Assembly: GCF_033958435.1 (NCBI RefSeq)
Contig: NC_134140.1
Coordinates: forward strand, 59,737,001-59,801,000
Length of the DNA stretch: 64,000 nucleotides
Direction of reading: 5' to 3'
DNA from: Carettochelys insculpta
Taxonomy: Eukaryota; Chordata; Testudines; Carettochelyidae
Position 1 is the stretch's first letter. The number at the start of each line of letters is the position of its first letter. Both the position numbers and the translations under genes were made by a program. The notes under the pieces were generated by a model. That model did not search any database, was not told the origin of the DNA, and worked only from the letters and a program-made list of their open reading frames with translations. Shown piece after piece: positions 23,216 through 35,052 of the stretch.

Positions 23216-23818
23216 ATAAGAAATTACAGTTAGTTCTCTATACAAACATTCTTATTCTGAACCTTGAAATCCTGTCTCATCTAGCTATTACACTATCAAG
23301 ATCTATTTATTTGGTGCTCTTTGAAAATCAGAACCGCAAACTGAAATTTAAACTAAGGTATGAAATTGCAACTATTCCCAGAAGTTAATGTTTCCTGCTG
23401 AATTAACAGGAGCCTGTCCTCACTCTTTTCAAATTACTGGAATCACATCTTCTACAATTCGATGAAAAATAGAGCTATTTTTGGTTTGTGAAGAGTTGGT
23501 TGACATGGTAAAAGCGATAACAGTACTTAACAGTCATTCCACATCATTTACTACTGGTATTATGAACAAGTGGGATTCTTTTTCAGCTAGCATGAAGGGG
23601 AGATGGAAATATTTTAATGCGTGCCACAGAATCCAAAAGCTGGTTTGAAGAATTCTATTTTCAGAACCTCGATTTCTCTCTGCTTGCTAAGGAACATCTT
23701 CCAGCTGCTCATCATTATTTGTATTACGATATCACCTAAAGGTCCCAGCTGAGATCATGGCCCCTTTGTGGGAGGCACTGTATAAGCACATAACGTGAGC
23801 TCTTGCAGCAAAAAAATA
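23216..23818. other. No gene or recognised repeat
   Basis: AT-rich spacer; nothing recognised. Confidence 0.4.
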
Positions 23819-23826
23819 CTTTAAAT

Positions 23827-24323
23827 CAATGTTTGTTAACCTGGGGTGTGATGCCTTTTCTGGGGGTGTGAGACATGCCAGGTTTTTTTAGAAGGTAACT
23901 CATCAAAAACACAAATTAAGCACAGGCGCATAAGTACAAGTACTTTGTTTCATCACACCTATGCATTTATTAACATTATGCATTTAACTATTACTGTAAT
24001 ATACAAACAAAATTTTGTTTGAATTCAGTTGGCTGCTAACTGTTAGCACATTGGTTACAGTTTACTTCCACAGCAAAATTCCACATCATGTCTGAGTAGT
24101 ACCTGTGTTTCTGTATGCCTACTATACAATTTTTTGTGGTGAGCAATAAAACTATTTTACATATCTTTAGTATGCATGTAAAAGTGTATAGCCCCCCCGC
24201 CCCATGTCCATTTTTGATTTTTGGTAAGGGGTACAAGAACATACCCGATTTTTGATAAGGAGTGCAAGAACATATTTTGAGAACCAAAAGGGTGCAGGCT
24301 GCAATAAAAGTTAAGAACCACTG
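23827..24323. mobile_element. hAT-superfamily element, perfect 8-bp duplication
   Basis: The left end caatgtttgttaacctgggg and right end agttaagaaccactg are inverted hAT-type termini. The flanks are identical: ctttaaat at 23819-23826 and at 24324-24331. The interior has a tandem near-repeat, 'ggggtacaagaacatacccgatttttg' (partly seen twice at 24228-24285). The 143-codon minus-strand frame at 24036-24467 shows no transposase motif and runs past the element end. Confidence 0.82.
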
Positions 24324-24397
24324 CTTTAAATGGACAAACCAAAAGCCTTGGGAAGAGAAACAGATAGGTACTCCCCCTCCCAGCAACAAAACCAGCC

Positions 24398-24478
24398 AGC
24401 GGAACAGATGGAATAGAATCCCCATCTCCTGACTTTTAATCCTCTGCCCGATCCACTGGACTATCATGCCTCTTACAA
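24398..24478 (-). mobile_element. tRNA-like SINE fragment
   Basis: Read on the minus strand it has tRNA-like order: aggcatgatagtccagtgga (A-box region), gggcagaggattaaaagtca, then gggattctattcc (B-box region). A clover-leaf with a CCA-ready acceptor stem is not evident, so this is a SINE head rather than a tRNA gene. Confidence 0.5.
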
Positions 24479-24960
24479 GAGGTCCTCAGAATCGGGGGAA
24501 GAGGATAATCACAAGAAGCCCTTTTCTCACTTTCCCCATGTTCCACTGTAGGAGCACCAAAACCCTAGTGCTTATGCACAGAATACACTGTATGGCAAAG
24601 TGTTAGTATTCCTAAATGACTAGACCTCCGGAAGTGAGTGTTGTGGAAAGTTGGGCAAGGCCTCATCCCCCTCAAGTGGTGACTACTGATAGCTCGAGAG
24701 ATCTTTTAAAAGGGTAGATGCAGTTGCTGTCTCAGAACGTTACTTTGTCCTCAGGCAGCAAAAAGCCACCAAAAATTTCTGCAGGATAATGTACGGAGGA
24801 ACACAGTGACACTGTAGCTCTAAAAAGCCTCCATGTAACCCTGCTTTTCCACCCTCTCATCTCTCTGTATAAAAACACTCACTTCTACAAGGTGAGATTT
24901 TTGGAGATCCAATTTTCCATACCATATATGCAGTTTTTTTAGGAAACTGAACTCAGCAAA

Positions 24961-25079
24961 TAGTGACAGAGAGGTAGCCATGTTACTCTGTACCTTCACA
25001 AAACAAAAAAAGAGTCAGGTAGCACTTTAAATTATTTTGTTAGTCTTTAAAGTGCTACGTGACTGCTTTTTTGTTTCAT
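24961..25079 (+). mobile_element. SINE with inverted tail (foldback SINE)
   Basis: The first half is the usual SINE head and body: gagaggtagccatgttactc, aaaacaaaaaaagagtcagg, tagcactttaaatt. The second half is the reverse complement of a SINE body: attttgttagtctttaaagt, gctacgtgactgctttttt, gtttcat. The flanks share aactcagcaa (24950-24959) and aattcagcaa (25080-25089), 9 of 10 bases, so the palindromic unit seems to have been inserted as a whole. Confidence 0.75.
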
Positions 25080-26769
25080 AAATTCAGCAAGTTACTTTCA
25101 TGTAAAGCGCTTCTCACCAATGGGCCATCCTTTATTTCTAGATGCAAATATACCCCGCCCCCCCCTTCACCCAAAGCTGACGATACTCAACTGATTATTT
25201 TGAAACCATTGTAATTAGCAATGTAGAATGATCAGTTCCCAAGTTTTATGTAGAATGTCCTTTAAGGGGAAAAAAACAATCCCATGTGATTTTAAATTCC
25301 AGGCACATTATTCTTCCCGGTGAGCATTCATTTTATGTCTTTGCCCCACACATGTCCTAAACTAGACCAGTTTCTCAACATGATTTTATCATTGCTTGGC
25401 CTCTTGCAGCTACCCAAAGCATGCTAGTTCATTGGAACTCAGGTTGCAACTATACTTAAATAGCGTCCTTCAACCATGGAGTAGGCCACTGTGTCCCAGA
25501 CTTTAGTATGAGGCTATTGCAATACCTGGCGTGCAATAAGTAGAGGTAAACTGCAAATTTTCACAGACTGTGGAAACCTGCAACTCATCAGTGCCATTGT
25601 ACAGAAACTTCCCAGAAAACTACAAAAAAAACCCTTTGGATTTGGAAGAATGCCACGATACTCTTAGCAAAATTCCAGGTTTTCTTTTTAATTTTATTTT
25701 AAGCTGGTGTCCCAGTATTACAACCATACACAGAATTTTGCAGAAGGTAGTTTAATCTTTCCTCTGACACCCTATGATTTCTAAAGGAGTGCACACAAAT
25801 TAATTTTCATTTGTGGTGGCAATTAACCAGGGCACTAGGCTGGACCAAGACTAATGGAGAGTCCTCAAACCTCTCCTTCCTCCCACTCCCCTCTCACCAT
25901 GACACACATTTTGCAAAGATGTGGTTTATAGTAAATTCCAGATCATCACAATGGCCCACCTTGCCCAGGTTTACCGAATCAATTTCACAGATTTAAGGGG
26001 CATTAAAGAGAAAAATCTTTACTATGAAGGCAGAGCGTAGCTTCTGTTATTTATTTGGAACTGCCTGCAATAATTTATGCATACTGCATGTTTCATATTT
26101 TTGTCTGATTCTTGGCAGGGGGATAATGGTCTGTATCTTGACTAGGTTATTATGATATTTCTATCTGCATACGCTGAATTAATTTAATAGCAGGACTGAG
26201 AGGAAATGCACCTGGGAGTGGTATGGAAACAGATATACACTTCCCAGTGAATACTTCAAAGACAATGCAAGCACCATTAATTTGGATGTCCTGGCTTTGG
26301 GCCCACCAGCACTGGCTCTGACCCCCTGTGGCGCTCATTAAAGTTGTTTTGGAGAATATGAGCTGGGAGAGTGGGAATTATGGCTGGATTTAAAGAAGGT
26401 CCTGAAGGATTGGGGCAAAGAGAGTTAAGGACAACACATTAAGACCCTGACTCCCAGAGGTTATAGGTCTGGCTTAGACACATCGGCCCAGGCCTCTCCC
26501 AGAACAGGCCTGCATGTAGACCATTTGTTGTTTCAAAATACTTTAATCTTAACCACACAAACAAAGCATAATTTTAAACACCACTTTGGTCACAGTATTC
26601 ACAAACCATCACAAGCTTCTGCAGGGAAGAGCCACAGATACCCAAATCTGGTAAGACATGTTGAGCAGGCATAGCTGATGCTCTGAGTGCTACTGTTTAG
26701 GACCTGGTCTAAAATGTGGAGATTTCACCCTACCAAAGGGGAAGGCCTGAGACCTGCGAGAATGCACTC
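25080..26769. other. No gene or recognised repeat
   Basis: AT-rich spacer, with a C-run at 25157-25167. Three short open frames show no domain. Confidence 0.4.
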
Positions 26770-27713
26770 AGAGGCTGCGTCTACACTAAGAGATAAATTC
26801 AAATTTATTCATATCGATTTTCTAATTCTGGAATTTATAAGTTTGACATTGACCATCCTCACTTCCACCGTGCTTCCCACAAAGTCAAGTCATTGCTGCC
26901 ACACACACATTGGCTAATGTTGACTGCTGCAGTAATGCGTTGTGGGAAGCTATCCCACAGTTCCCTCATCCCCATAGCATTCTGGGTATGCTCGCTGGTC
27001 TTGACGTCATCTTCCCCCTTTGCACTTTCCACTTTCTTATCCTGATCCCTGAAAATACGTTGAGCCCTGGAAATAATGCAGACCCCCCACAAAATTAAAA
27101 GAAAATTGTTGGTTTCCCCCCACATCACATTGCCATCCACTTGTCCCACTTCCCATCATTATGTGCATGTGATCCCTGAAATGAATGCAGGGGCCTGGCC
27201 TGTTTTTTAAACTGAGAAGGAAGAGGATAGGAAAATGTAAGAAAGAAGAATTTTTGGTTTCCCCGTTCACTGTATTGGTGCTGGGGAGAGTCTTTGGGTT
27301 TCCCATGCATTGTAAGACTTCTGTGCAACAACTGTTTTTTCAACTGGCCACCCACTGAGTATCCTACCTCCCATCACTGCCTGCATGTGATCCCTACAAA
27401 TAATGCAGGAGCCTGGCCTGTTTTTCAAAGTGAGAAGAAAGAGGATAGAAAAGTGCAGGAAAAAATAATTTTTAGTTTCACCCCACATTGTAACGCCAAC
27501 AGAGGGTGTGGCAACTGTATTCCTAACCGGCCATCCGCTGAGTGTCCCACCTCCCATTATTGCACATAAGTGATCCCTCAAAGTAATACAGGGGCCAGGA
27601 CTCTATTTGAAAGTGAGAAGAAAAAAAAGATAGAAATGTGCGGAAAGAAAGAATTTTTGGTTTCCCTGTTCATTATGTTGGTATTGGAAAGGGTATTTGG
27701 CGCTCGAGTGCAT

Positions 27714-28681
27714 TAAGAACATAAGAACATAACATAAGAACGGCCATACTGGGTCAGACCAAAGGTCCATCGAGCCCAGCATCCCATCTGCCGACGGTGG
27801 CCAATGCCAGGTGCCCCAGAGAAGGAGAACAGAAGACAATGATCAAGTGATTTATCTCCTGCCATCCATCTCCTGCCCTTGTTCTGAAGGCTAGGGCACC
27901 ATACTTTATCCCTGGCTAATAGCCATTTATGGACCTAACCTGCAAAAATTTATCAAGCTCTTTTTTAAACCCTAATAGAGTCCTGGCCTTCACAGCCTCC
28001 TCGGGCAAGGAGTTCCACAGGTTGACTGTGCGCTGTGTGAAGAAAAATTTCCTTTTATTAGTTTTGAACCTACTACCCATCAATTTCATTTGGTGTCCCC
28101 TAGTTCTTGTATTATGGGAAAAGGTAAATAATTTTTCTATATTCACTTTCTCCACACCATTCATGATTTTATATACCTCTATCATATCGCCCCTCAATCG
28201 CCTTTTTTCCAAACTGAAAAGTCCCAGTCTCTCTAGCCTCTCCCCATATGGGACCCGTTCCAAGCCCCTAATCATCTTAGTCGCCCTTTTCTGAACCTTT
28301 TCTAATGCCAATATATCTTTTTTGAGGTGAGGAGACCACATCTGCATGCAGTACTCGAGATGTGGGCGTACCATAGTTTTATATAGGGGAAGTATGATAT
28401 CTTTTGTCTTATTATCGATCCCTTTTTTAATAATTCCTAACATCGTATTTGCCTTACTAACTGCCGCTGCACACTGCGTGGATGTCTTCAGAGAACTATC
28501 CACTATAACTCCAAGATCCCTTTCCTGATCTGTCGTAGCTAAATTTGACCCCATCATGCAGTACGTGTAATTTGGGTTATTTCTTCCAACATGCATCACC
28601 TTACACTTACCCACATTAAATGTTATTTGCCATTTTGCTGCCCAATCACTCAGTTTGCTGAGATCTTTTTGTAGTTCTTTA
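27714..28681 (-). mobile_element. CR1 LINE, well-preserved 3' end, minus strand
   Basis: This copy reaches the canonical 3' end of this subfamily on the minus strand (ccagtatggccgttcttatg, then ttatgttctt). It is 5'-truncated within the reverse transcriptase ORF. Its remaining coding part is uninterrupted, which suggests a young insertion. It interrupts the tandem array of the 3-kb TIR element. The insertion point lies in a 'catt...taaggc' context of the array unit. Confidence 0.95.
27916..28681 (-). pseudogene. CR1 reverse transcriptase C-terminal fragment, still open
   Basis: An uninterrupted frame of about 255 codons, entering from the truncation point, with no start codon of its own. Visible motifs in order: [77 protein letters not shown], and [20 protein letters not shown] near the C-terminus. 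These are the thumb and C-terminal portion of CR1 ORF2; the catalytic palm motifs and the endonuclease lie upstream of the truncation and are absent. It ends at a stop near 27916 followed by the CR1 3' UTR. It cannot be active. Confidence 0.93.
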
Positions 28682-29755
28682 TAAGGCTTTCATGCAATGA
28701 CTGTGTTCTCAACTGGCCATTCAGTGAATATCCCATCTCCCATCAGTGAATGTGATCCCTGAAAATAAAGCATGGACCCGAACTGTTTTGTAAAACGAGA
28801 AGAAAGATGACAGAAAAGTCTAGGAAGAAAGAATTTTTGGTTTCCCGTTCCATTCCATTGCACACACGGGTGCAACAATTGTGTTCTCAACTGGCCACTG
28901 ACAGTGTCTGATCAGTGCATGCATGTGATCCCTGAAAACACGACAGGGGCCCGGACTGTATTTGACAGTGGGAAGATAGAGGACAGAAAAGTGTAGGAAG
29001 AAAGAATTTTTGGTTTCCCGACACGTTGTACGTATATTACCCACATGGGTGCAATGATTGTGCTCTCAACTGGCCTTTTATTGGGTTGGGTTGGGGGCTA
29101 CCCATGAGATGTGGCTCAGTGCAGGAAAGACCCAGACTGTGTGGTGCCAGGAAGGGGGTTCATACACAAATGTAAGCCGCTGAGAAGAAGTTTCTCGACA
29201 TGTTATGCAAGCATGACTCCCACCACAGTCCTGTTGACACGTGATACGGGAGGGTGGGGGCTGGCGCCAGGCTGCGCAGAAAAAAAACAGCAAGTGTACA
29301 GGCAGATCGGTGAACTCCCTGCAGGGGCTATGTGAATGGGTAGATGCGCTCACAGCTCTAACAGCATAGAAAGAAAGAAGCCATTTCTCAGGCTCTCATA
29401 CTAACATGAGCCCACTGCCAAAGGTTCGCTGCTCCTGCTTGGAAACTCTCACTCTTCCTGTTACTGGAGAGCAGCAGCCAGAACGGAGCACTGATGGGGC
29501 ATTATAGGTTACATACAGGACACCTCTGGAGGCTAATTATTTTGCTTTTAAGACATGGAACTCCCACACTTGCCTTGAATTGACCTTCTGAATTTGAGCT
29601 TGACGGTATACCCATCATGTAAATGCGGTTTTGTAACATCAAGATTAGTGCACCTAAAATTGAGCTAATGGTTTTTACAGTGAAGACAATCACATGGTAA
29701 AATTGAGGTAACTGAATTAAATTCGAATTTATCACATAGTGTAGATGCAGCCAGA

Positions 29756-32700
29756 GAGACCAAGAAGGTGCCTGATGTACACAATAACACAGCAGTTTAT
29801 TGTTGCAGTATGGTGCCAATTAAGAATTTCCAGTAAGTGAGCACAGCAATAAAATCAGGCATCATAGAAGGAAAAAGCAACAGAAAAAAAATGTGCGCTC
29901 TTTTCAGGAAGAAACTAGGAAACGATACATAAGAAAAAAGAATGAAAGATTAGCTCGTGGAGGTATACGAAGAAAGAAATCTTCTCTAAAGAACTGATAG
30001 ATTCAAAGCAAGTGCCTCTGTTGTGTGAAGCTGACCAGAGGCAGAACGGGTACCAGACCAATACCGACTAGAGCGTCCCAGTTCACTTGCAGGGCAGGTG
30101 GATTCCCAAGAGGACAAAATGGATGGGTCAGGCAAGGAGTGCTGGAACTATTTTAGAGTGGGGATGCTGAGAGCAACGAACTGCAATGTAAACCCTGTAT
30201 ATAATGGAAACCGCATCAAGCACCACAGATACAACAGCAACCCAGATCCCTAGTTTCAGCTCTTAGGCCATGTCTAAAATTACCCTGCCTGTCCTATCCA
30301 GCTACTTCAGTTTTGCATAGCTAAAGTTGGCACACCTACCCCAGTGTCTTGTGTGTGAAAAGGTCACCAGGAGCTGCTCTTCTGTCTATGCTGGCTACTC
30401 CTCTCTTCTTGGTGGAGTACCAACACGGATGGGAGCAAGCTCAGAGATCAAGCTTATGGTGTCTGCAATAGATGAGATAAGCTGATGGCTGGTAGATCAA
30501 ATCACTGCCAGGTTCACCTACCACAAAACGGAGGCAAGTCGTCTAAGGTAGGGCCAGGAGCTTTGACAACCACTTTCAGAGGGAAATGGGGAACAGAGAG
30601 ACAGGAGTATAGGCAGTGAACAATGGAGTAACTGAGCCCTATCCAGACTGGATTCATCAATTTAGCAGCAGAGGAGAAACTTTTAGAGGCCAAGCAGCTT
30701 GCTGTTTGGAAGCTGGAGAAACCACAGATGAGGTCAGGGGTGCAGCTGGCTCTGCAACCATAAGACTAACAGGTTCAAGACTTTTATTAGTCCATTAATG
30801 GACTCAACCTAGATAATTTCAGAATTCACAGAAATTTGTACACTGCATCAGTATTCAGTAGGTGGGCTGGAAAGTGTCTCAGTTTTGAGCTGAGACAAAG
30901 CAGATAATGTAATGCTGTTTATTTCACGAACAGTTACAATATAGCAACTTTCAGGCCAGCACACGATTCTTCAAATCAATTGAAGGGAAAGACCTAATGA
31001 GCCCCCAATCTCTATTGTTGCAGTTCCTCAATTATGGTAACTTGTGTATTCTTTTGACCACAAAGCTTTCATGGACATCTCCTTTTATTAATCTGGAATG
31101 GTCAAGCTGAAGAAAAGCTCTATGATTCTCTCAAAGAGCTCTCAGGCTTCCTCTGTTAAATGAAGCTGAAGAGCCAGTACTATGCTTTGTGTTCAAATTT
31201 AATCCCTCAAAAGATGTAGAGAGAACAGCAAGCTTTTTCCTTCAGAATGAAGTTCATAGTAGGCAAAAACTAATTTTTTGCCTTTTTTTTCTCCTAATAA
31301 AACTTTTTTGTAACTGAATGCCAACTGCTTTCACCACAGCTAAATTTCATCCACTGTGCTGTTATCGTTAAGTTCTCAGCTCAGAACTAACTGCAAATCT
31401 CTCAGAAAGTAACCGCTCTGTAGTTCCAGAAGGTACTCATTTAAAGTCCTTCAGACATGCTCTCATGCTGTTTATATTAGACTGTTTCTTTAGGGTGAAA
31501 GGGGATAGTTCTTTTTCCAACCTCAAAATTAGTAAGTTACCTGGAACCTCAACAGCTTTAATTAAAAACAGTACAAAGACAGTTGAAATGGTATTCATTT
31601 ATAACATAAAAGACAGAGCAATCCAACTTTAGTGGCACAATTTAATAGCTATGTAGACCACAGCACATGGATCATCTCTCCCAATTAAACAAAACCTAAC
31701 AACCTCTTTCTTTAAAAAATGCTCCTAATACTTGAAGAATAATATCTATGATCCTCTGTGGTTTTTCAGAGTCCCCCTTCCTGAGTTTAAGTGACTTTCA
31801 GTCTGCTTGGGGTTTTATAGCACTTTATTACTTAATCTGAGGGAAAATAAAGAACCTATCAAAGCATTTAAAAAAATAAACAACAACCCTTTTTGGGGAT
31901 GTGTGTACCAATTTGATCAAACTCTCTCCTAAAAGTCAAACGCCTCTATTGTCATCATTTTCTTTTTCAGACTGGAAAAGTTTTTTTCCCCCCCTTAGTC
32001 TGCTAAGAAATTAATATTCAACATAAACAATGAACACACTGCATGGCCTTTGAACCTGGTGGTTGCTAGGAGGCATGAAGAAACTCTGGATTACATCAGA
32101 TTAGTCAATCAGCACTAAGATTATTCAACGGTAAAAGGTGAGATTTTTCTATACTTATATATTTTAATTTCACTCTCCATTGATCTGTCATTTCTTTGTG
32201 GGCTGCACCACATAAATTTCATCCGTATTTGCAACAACTGCCATAGCTAACGGGCAGTTCGCCCTGAAGTTACTGGAAAGGCTAATACTAAAAATCAATG
32301 CTTCTTACTATAAATTAAATTGCAAAATTGGTTCTTACTCAATAATAATGGTGCACCATCACATCTCTAATGAGGAGTGTGCACTTGTGCTTTAATAATA
32401 AACTAGATGCCATTTAGAGGCTGCTTTTTTTTTCCAAAGCCCTACTTTTAATACATGGCTCTTTATAGCACCACCTAATATTTTTGCACTGTTTTATAGG
32501 AATAATGTGCAGATATTGGATTTTCCACAAACAATTCAGAGTTACATTTACAGCATTTAAGATTTTTAGAGCCATATTAAGTGCCTCCTTTTGCCTCTCT
32601 CTACTTTATATCCCCCATCTAAAGCAATCAACCCAGAATATAAGCTTCACTTCTCTTTCCCCTCTCCCACAGCCAAACAATGCAGCATTTAATTAAAAAG

Positions 32701-34451
32701 AACCACAACAGTAGTAATGGTGATTAGCTTAAATGACTGGACAAACAAAATGCAGAAGTTTGAAATCCAGGCACTCTCTCCTGTATACTCTTTGTTATCC
32801 AAAATGTTGTATTTGTAGTCATTGTCACAACTTTTAAGCAAGACGACTTCCTATGGATTTCCCATGCGGAAGAGAGATTAGTTTAAATAGTGAGGGGTGC
32901 TTAGATGTAGTACCATTGCCTGCAAACCTAGTATTTGGAAAGGCATTGGATGGGACTGGTTTTTAAAACAGAAAAAAGCAACTGATAAAAAAGGCCTCAA
33001 TTATATATGCAGCTAAAATTCTGGGTTAATTTAAAAAAACAAACATCTTTCCGATTCTCATTTCCATTTTGTTATGCCTAGAATAACTTTAGTAGATCAC
33101 TTATACTAGACATGACACTTACTTTTCTTTCTCCATTGGCATGCTTTAACATTAAAAATTGGTCTCCTGTATGTTCACAGCTGTAACATCCCTTTTGGGG
33201 ATCATTTTATAACATTTATAATATAACGATGTTAGCCTTCTGCCCCCATCTCACACACAGAGACACACAACTCTAAAATGCAGATAACTACACATCTGAT
33301 CCTAGGGAGGACTCAAATTTTATCATACCAACTCTGTCAAAATAATGCTTTTGTGAATTCAGACTGTTCCCAGGAAGAATTAAGCTGAATTTTTCCTCAC
33401 ATGTTGAATAACTTTCCCCCTACCCGCCAACCACTACCCACCACCACCAAGACCCCAACCCTTCAGGAATACTACAGAAAGTTTTTCTGCATCAGAACTG
33501 GTTTCCGTTTTAAAAGAGAAGTTTAGAAGTATTGTCCAAGATAAAACTGACATAGTACGTTTTGAACCAAAAGTATCAGAAAAGTCCGTAAAGAATAACT
33601 ATTTAGATTTTGGAAGAACATGCTGGATCTGCTTTCAAATTCTTTCCTAAATCTGCTGCATCATCACCACCCAAAAAAACATGAGTAGCTTTCTTCAGCT
33701 GTTTAAGTTATACTTGTCATTTTCACAAACCATGAGCCATAAGAAGAGAAAATCAAAAAGACATTATTGCCAAAACAGAACAATATCCTTAAGTAGGGCA
33801 CTGCCTATTAGGCAGATTTGCAATACAATGCACGTTATTTCCTTTAGGTTTGGGGGTTAGTAAACAAAACATCATGAGACATTTTTAAAACACGAGAAAC
33901 TACTCCTGGCTAAAGAGACGTGTTTGTTCGGGAGAACGACAGTGAAGTATGAATGCAACTGAAAACCACAAGCTTTGGCTCAACCTTTCAAGCATACATG
34001 CGACTGGAAATGTTTTCAACTATGCATGGTAAATACCTTAATTTTCTCTCCCTCCCCTGTTTTTCCCCCTTTAAAGGAATCTGCCTACTCAACCTAAATT
34101 AAGCCTTAAAGGAAAAACGTGTCGTCATGATAAATTGGTATTTGACATCATAGCAATGAATGTTCTGTTTGATCATCCCAATAACCAAGCAGCAGAACAA
34201 CAAAGGTTTCCAGAATTCTTCTCTCTCTCTCTGACTCCCCCCCAACATTCTCCTAAGTATTCTTCTTGTGTTTATCATTCTTCTGAATTGCATGGCAGAT
34301 AAGGCACATTTCAAAAAGCTAAATTGAGTAAACCGTTCTCCTAATTTTTGCCTCTCTCTGTTTTTACATTTTTGTGCTTTACTGCCATGCACAAACGTTT
34401 GGATGCAAGGTCCATTATTTCCATACAGCCTCCGTTTAAAATGATAAACGT

Positions 34452-34452
<1 letters not shown>
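29756..34452. other. Repeat-poor non-coding stretch
   Basis: AT-rich sequence with no recognisable transposon except a possible MITE terminus at about 30265 ('ggccatgtctaaaattaccc'). No long open frame. Such repeat-free DNA can carry regulatory elements, but I see no specific one. Confidence 0.4.

Positions 34453-34484
<32 letters not shown>
34453..34484. repeat. (CA)n microsatellite
   Basis: About 16 uninterrupted CA dinucleotides. It creates the histidine/threonine and valine/cysteine runs in open frames on the two strands, which are artefacts. Confidence 0.97.
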
Positions 34485-34488
<4 letters not shown>

Positions 34489-34891
34489 ACACATGGACAC
34501 TGCATTTTATATTCATTTCCCTACAGATACAACTCTCTGTATAGCATTATGCTTCCGAAACCTGGCAACCTTGACTCTTGCCCTGGTCCATTCAGAATTA
34601 CAGGTGACACTTCTTTAGAAAACACAAGATATGTCCCCATTGAGACAATTGTACTAAACTGGATGGAAAGGGAATGTTTGGTTAGTAAGCAATTATTGAG
34701 CACATACTTATTCATAAAGCACAGAAGCAAAGAGGTTGCTCTGATCACCACACCCAAGTCATTTTTTATCTTTCCTCAGGTGAAAACAGAAATATGAATA
34801 TTACTTCCTTTCATTTATTTTTTACTAATAGATTTTAAACACCATATTGAAAGGGCCCTGCTGTGAATCTTGCTGAGGTACAAAATGGTGG

Positions 34892-34896
<5 letters not shown>

Positions 34897-34925
<29 letters not shown>
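34897..34925. repeat. Poly-T tract, 29 bp
   Basis: An uninterrupted T run. No retroposon body is recognised on either side, although an A-tail of a minus-strand retroposon is possible. Confidence 0.97.
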
Positions 34926-34927
<2 letters not shown>

Positions 34928-35052
34928 ATTATTCATAACAACTTACTCTATCAGACATAGGATACCCTTTTACCTATCACCACAGTATTAGCGAGCCAAA
35001 CAAACACCCATCATTAAGCCTTGCAATAAACACAAAAATGCCATTACAAACC

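Larger units (their letters stand above)
27047..29070. repeat. Tandem array, units of roughly 170-215 bp
   Basis: At least five units share the landmarks tgatccctgaaa, caggggcctggcctg, gtgagaagaaagaggat, agaatttttggtttccc, and (in some) tgttctcaactggcca. The first landmark falls at about 27053, 27173, 27388, 27568, 28752 and 28928. The fourth and fifth units are separated by the nested CR1. Read on the minus strand, each unit is largely open and gives related peptides (e.g. FFLHFSILFLLTLKNRPG, FRDHMHA, SGWPVENT). The frames differ between units, so this could simply reflect shared DNA. Confidence 0.75.
26773..29752. mobile_element. TIR DNA transposon, about 3 kb, with internal tandem array
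   Basis: The left end ggctgcgtctacactaagag, then ataaattcaaattta, and the right end taaattcgaatttatcaca, then tagtgtagatgcagcc, form a terminal inverted repeat of about 35 bp. The flanking 3-mers are both aga (26770-26772 and 29753-29755). The same outermost motif ends the 56715 MITE, which also has a 3-bp duplication. Inside lie a terminal GC-richer block (26900-27000, 'gcattgtgggaagctatccc'-like), a tandem array (27047-29070) and a nested CR1 (27714-28681). No transposase motif is recognised. The superfamily is open; 3-bp duplications would suit PIF/Harbinger. Confidence 0.72.

Noticed and set aside
24036..24467. 143-codon minus-strand frame as a possible hAT transposase
   Set aside because: It crosses the element end and the target duplication, and lacks transposase motifs.
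24398..24478. Possible tRNA gene
   Set aside because: The A and B box-like segments are present but the clover-leaf stems do not pair well by eye.
27047..29070. Tandem array as a CRISPR array or zinc-finger repeat gene
   Set aside because: Units are far longer than CRISPR repeats and have no unique spacers; no C2H2 pattern is present in the peptides.
30265..30370. Another 'ggccatgtctaaaatt' MITE
   Set aside because: Only one possible terminus is visible and no inverted partner was found, so it was not listed as a feature.
34099..34797. Open frames with valine-cysteine or histidine-threonine runs over the CA repeat
   Set aside because: The runs are a direct consequence of the (CA)n microsatellite on both strands; no domain on either side.
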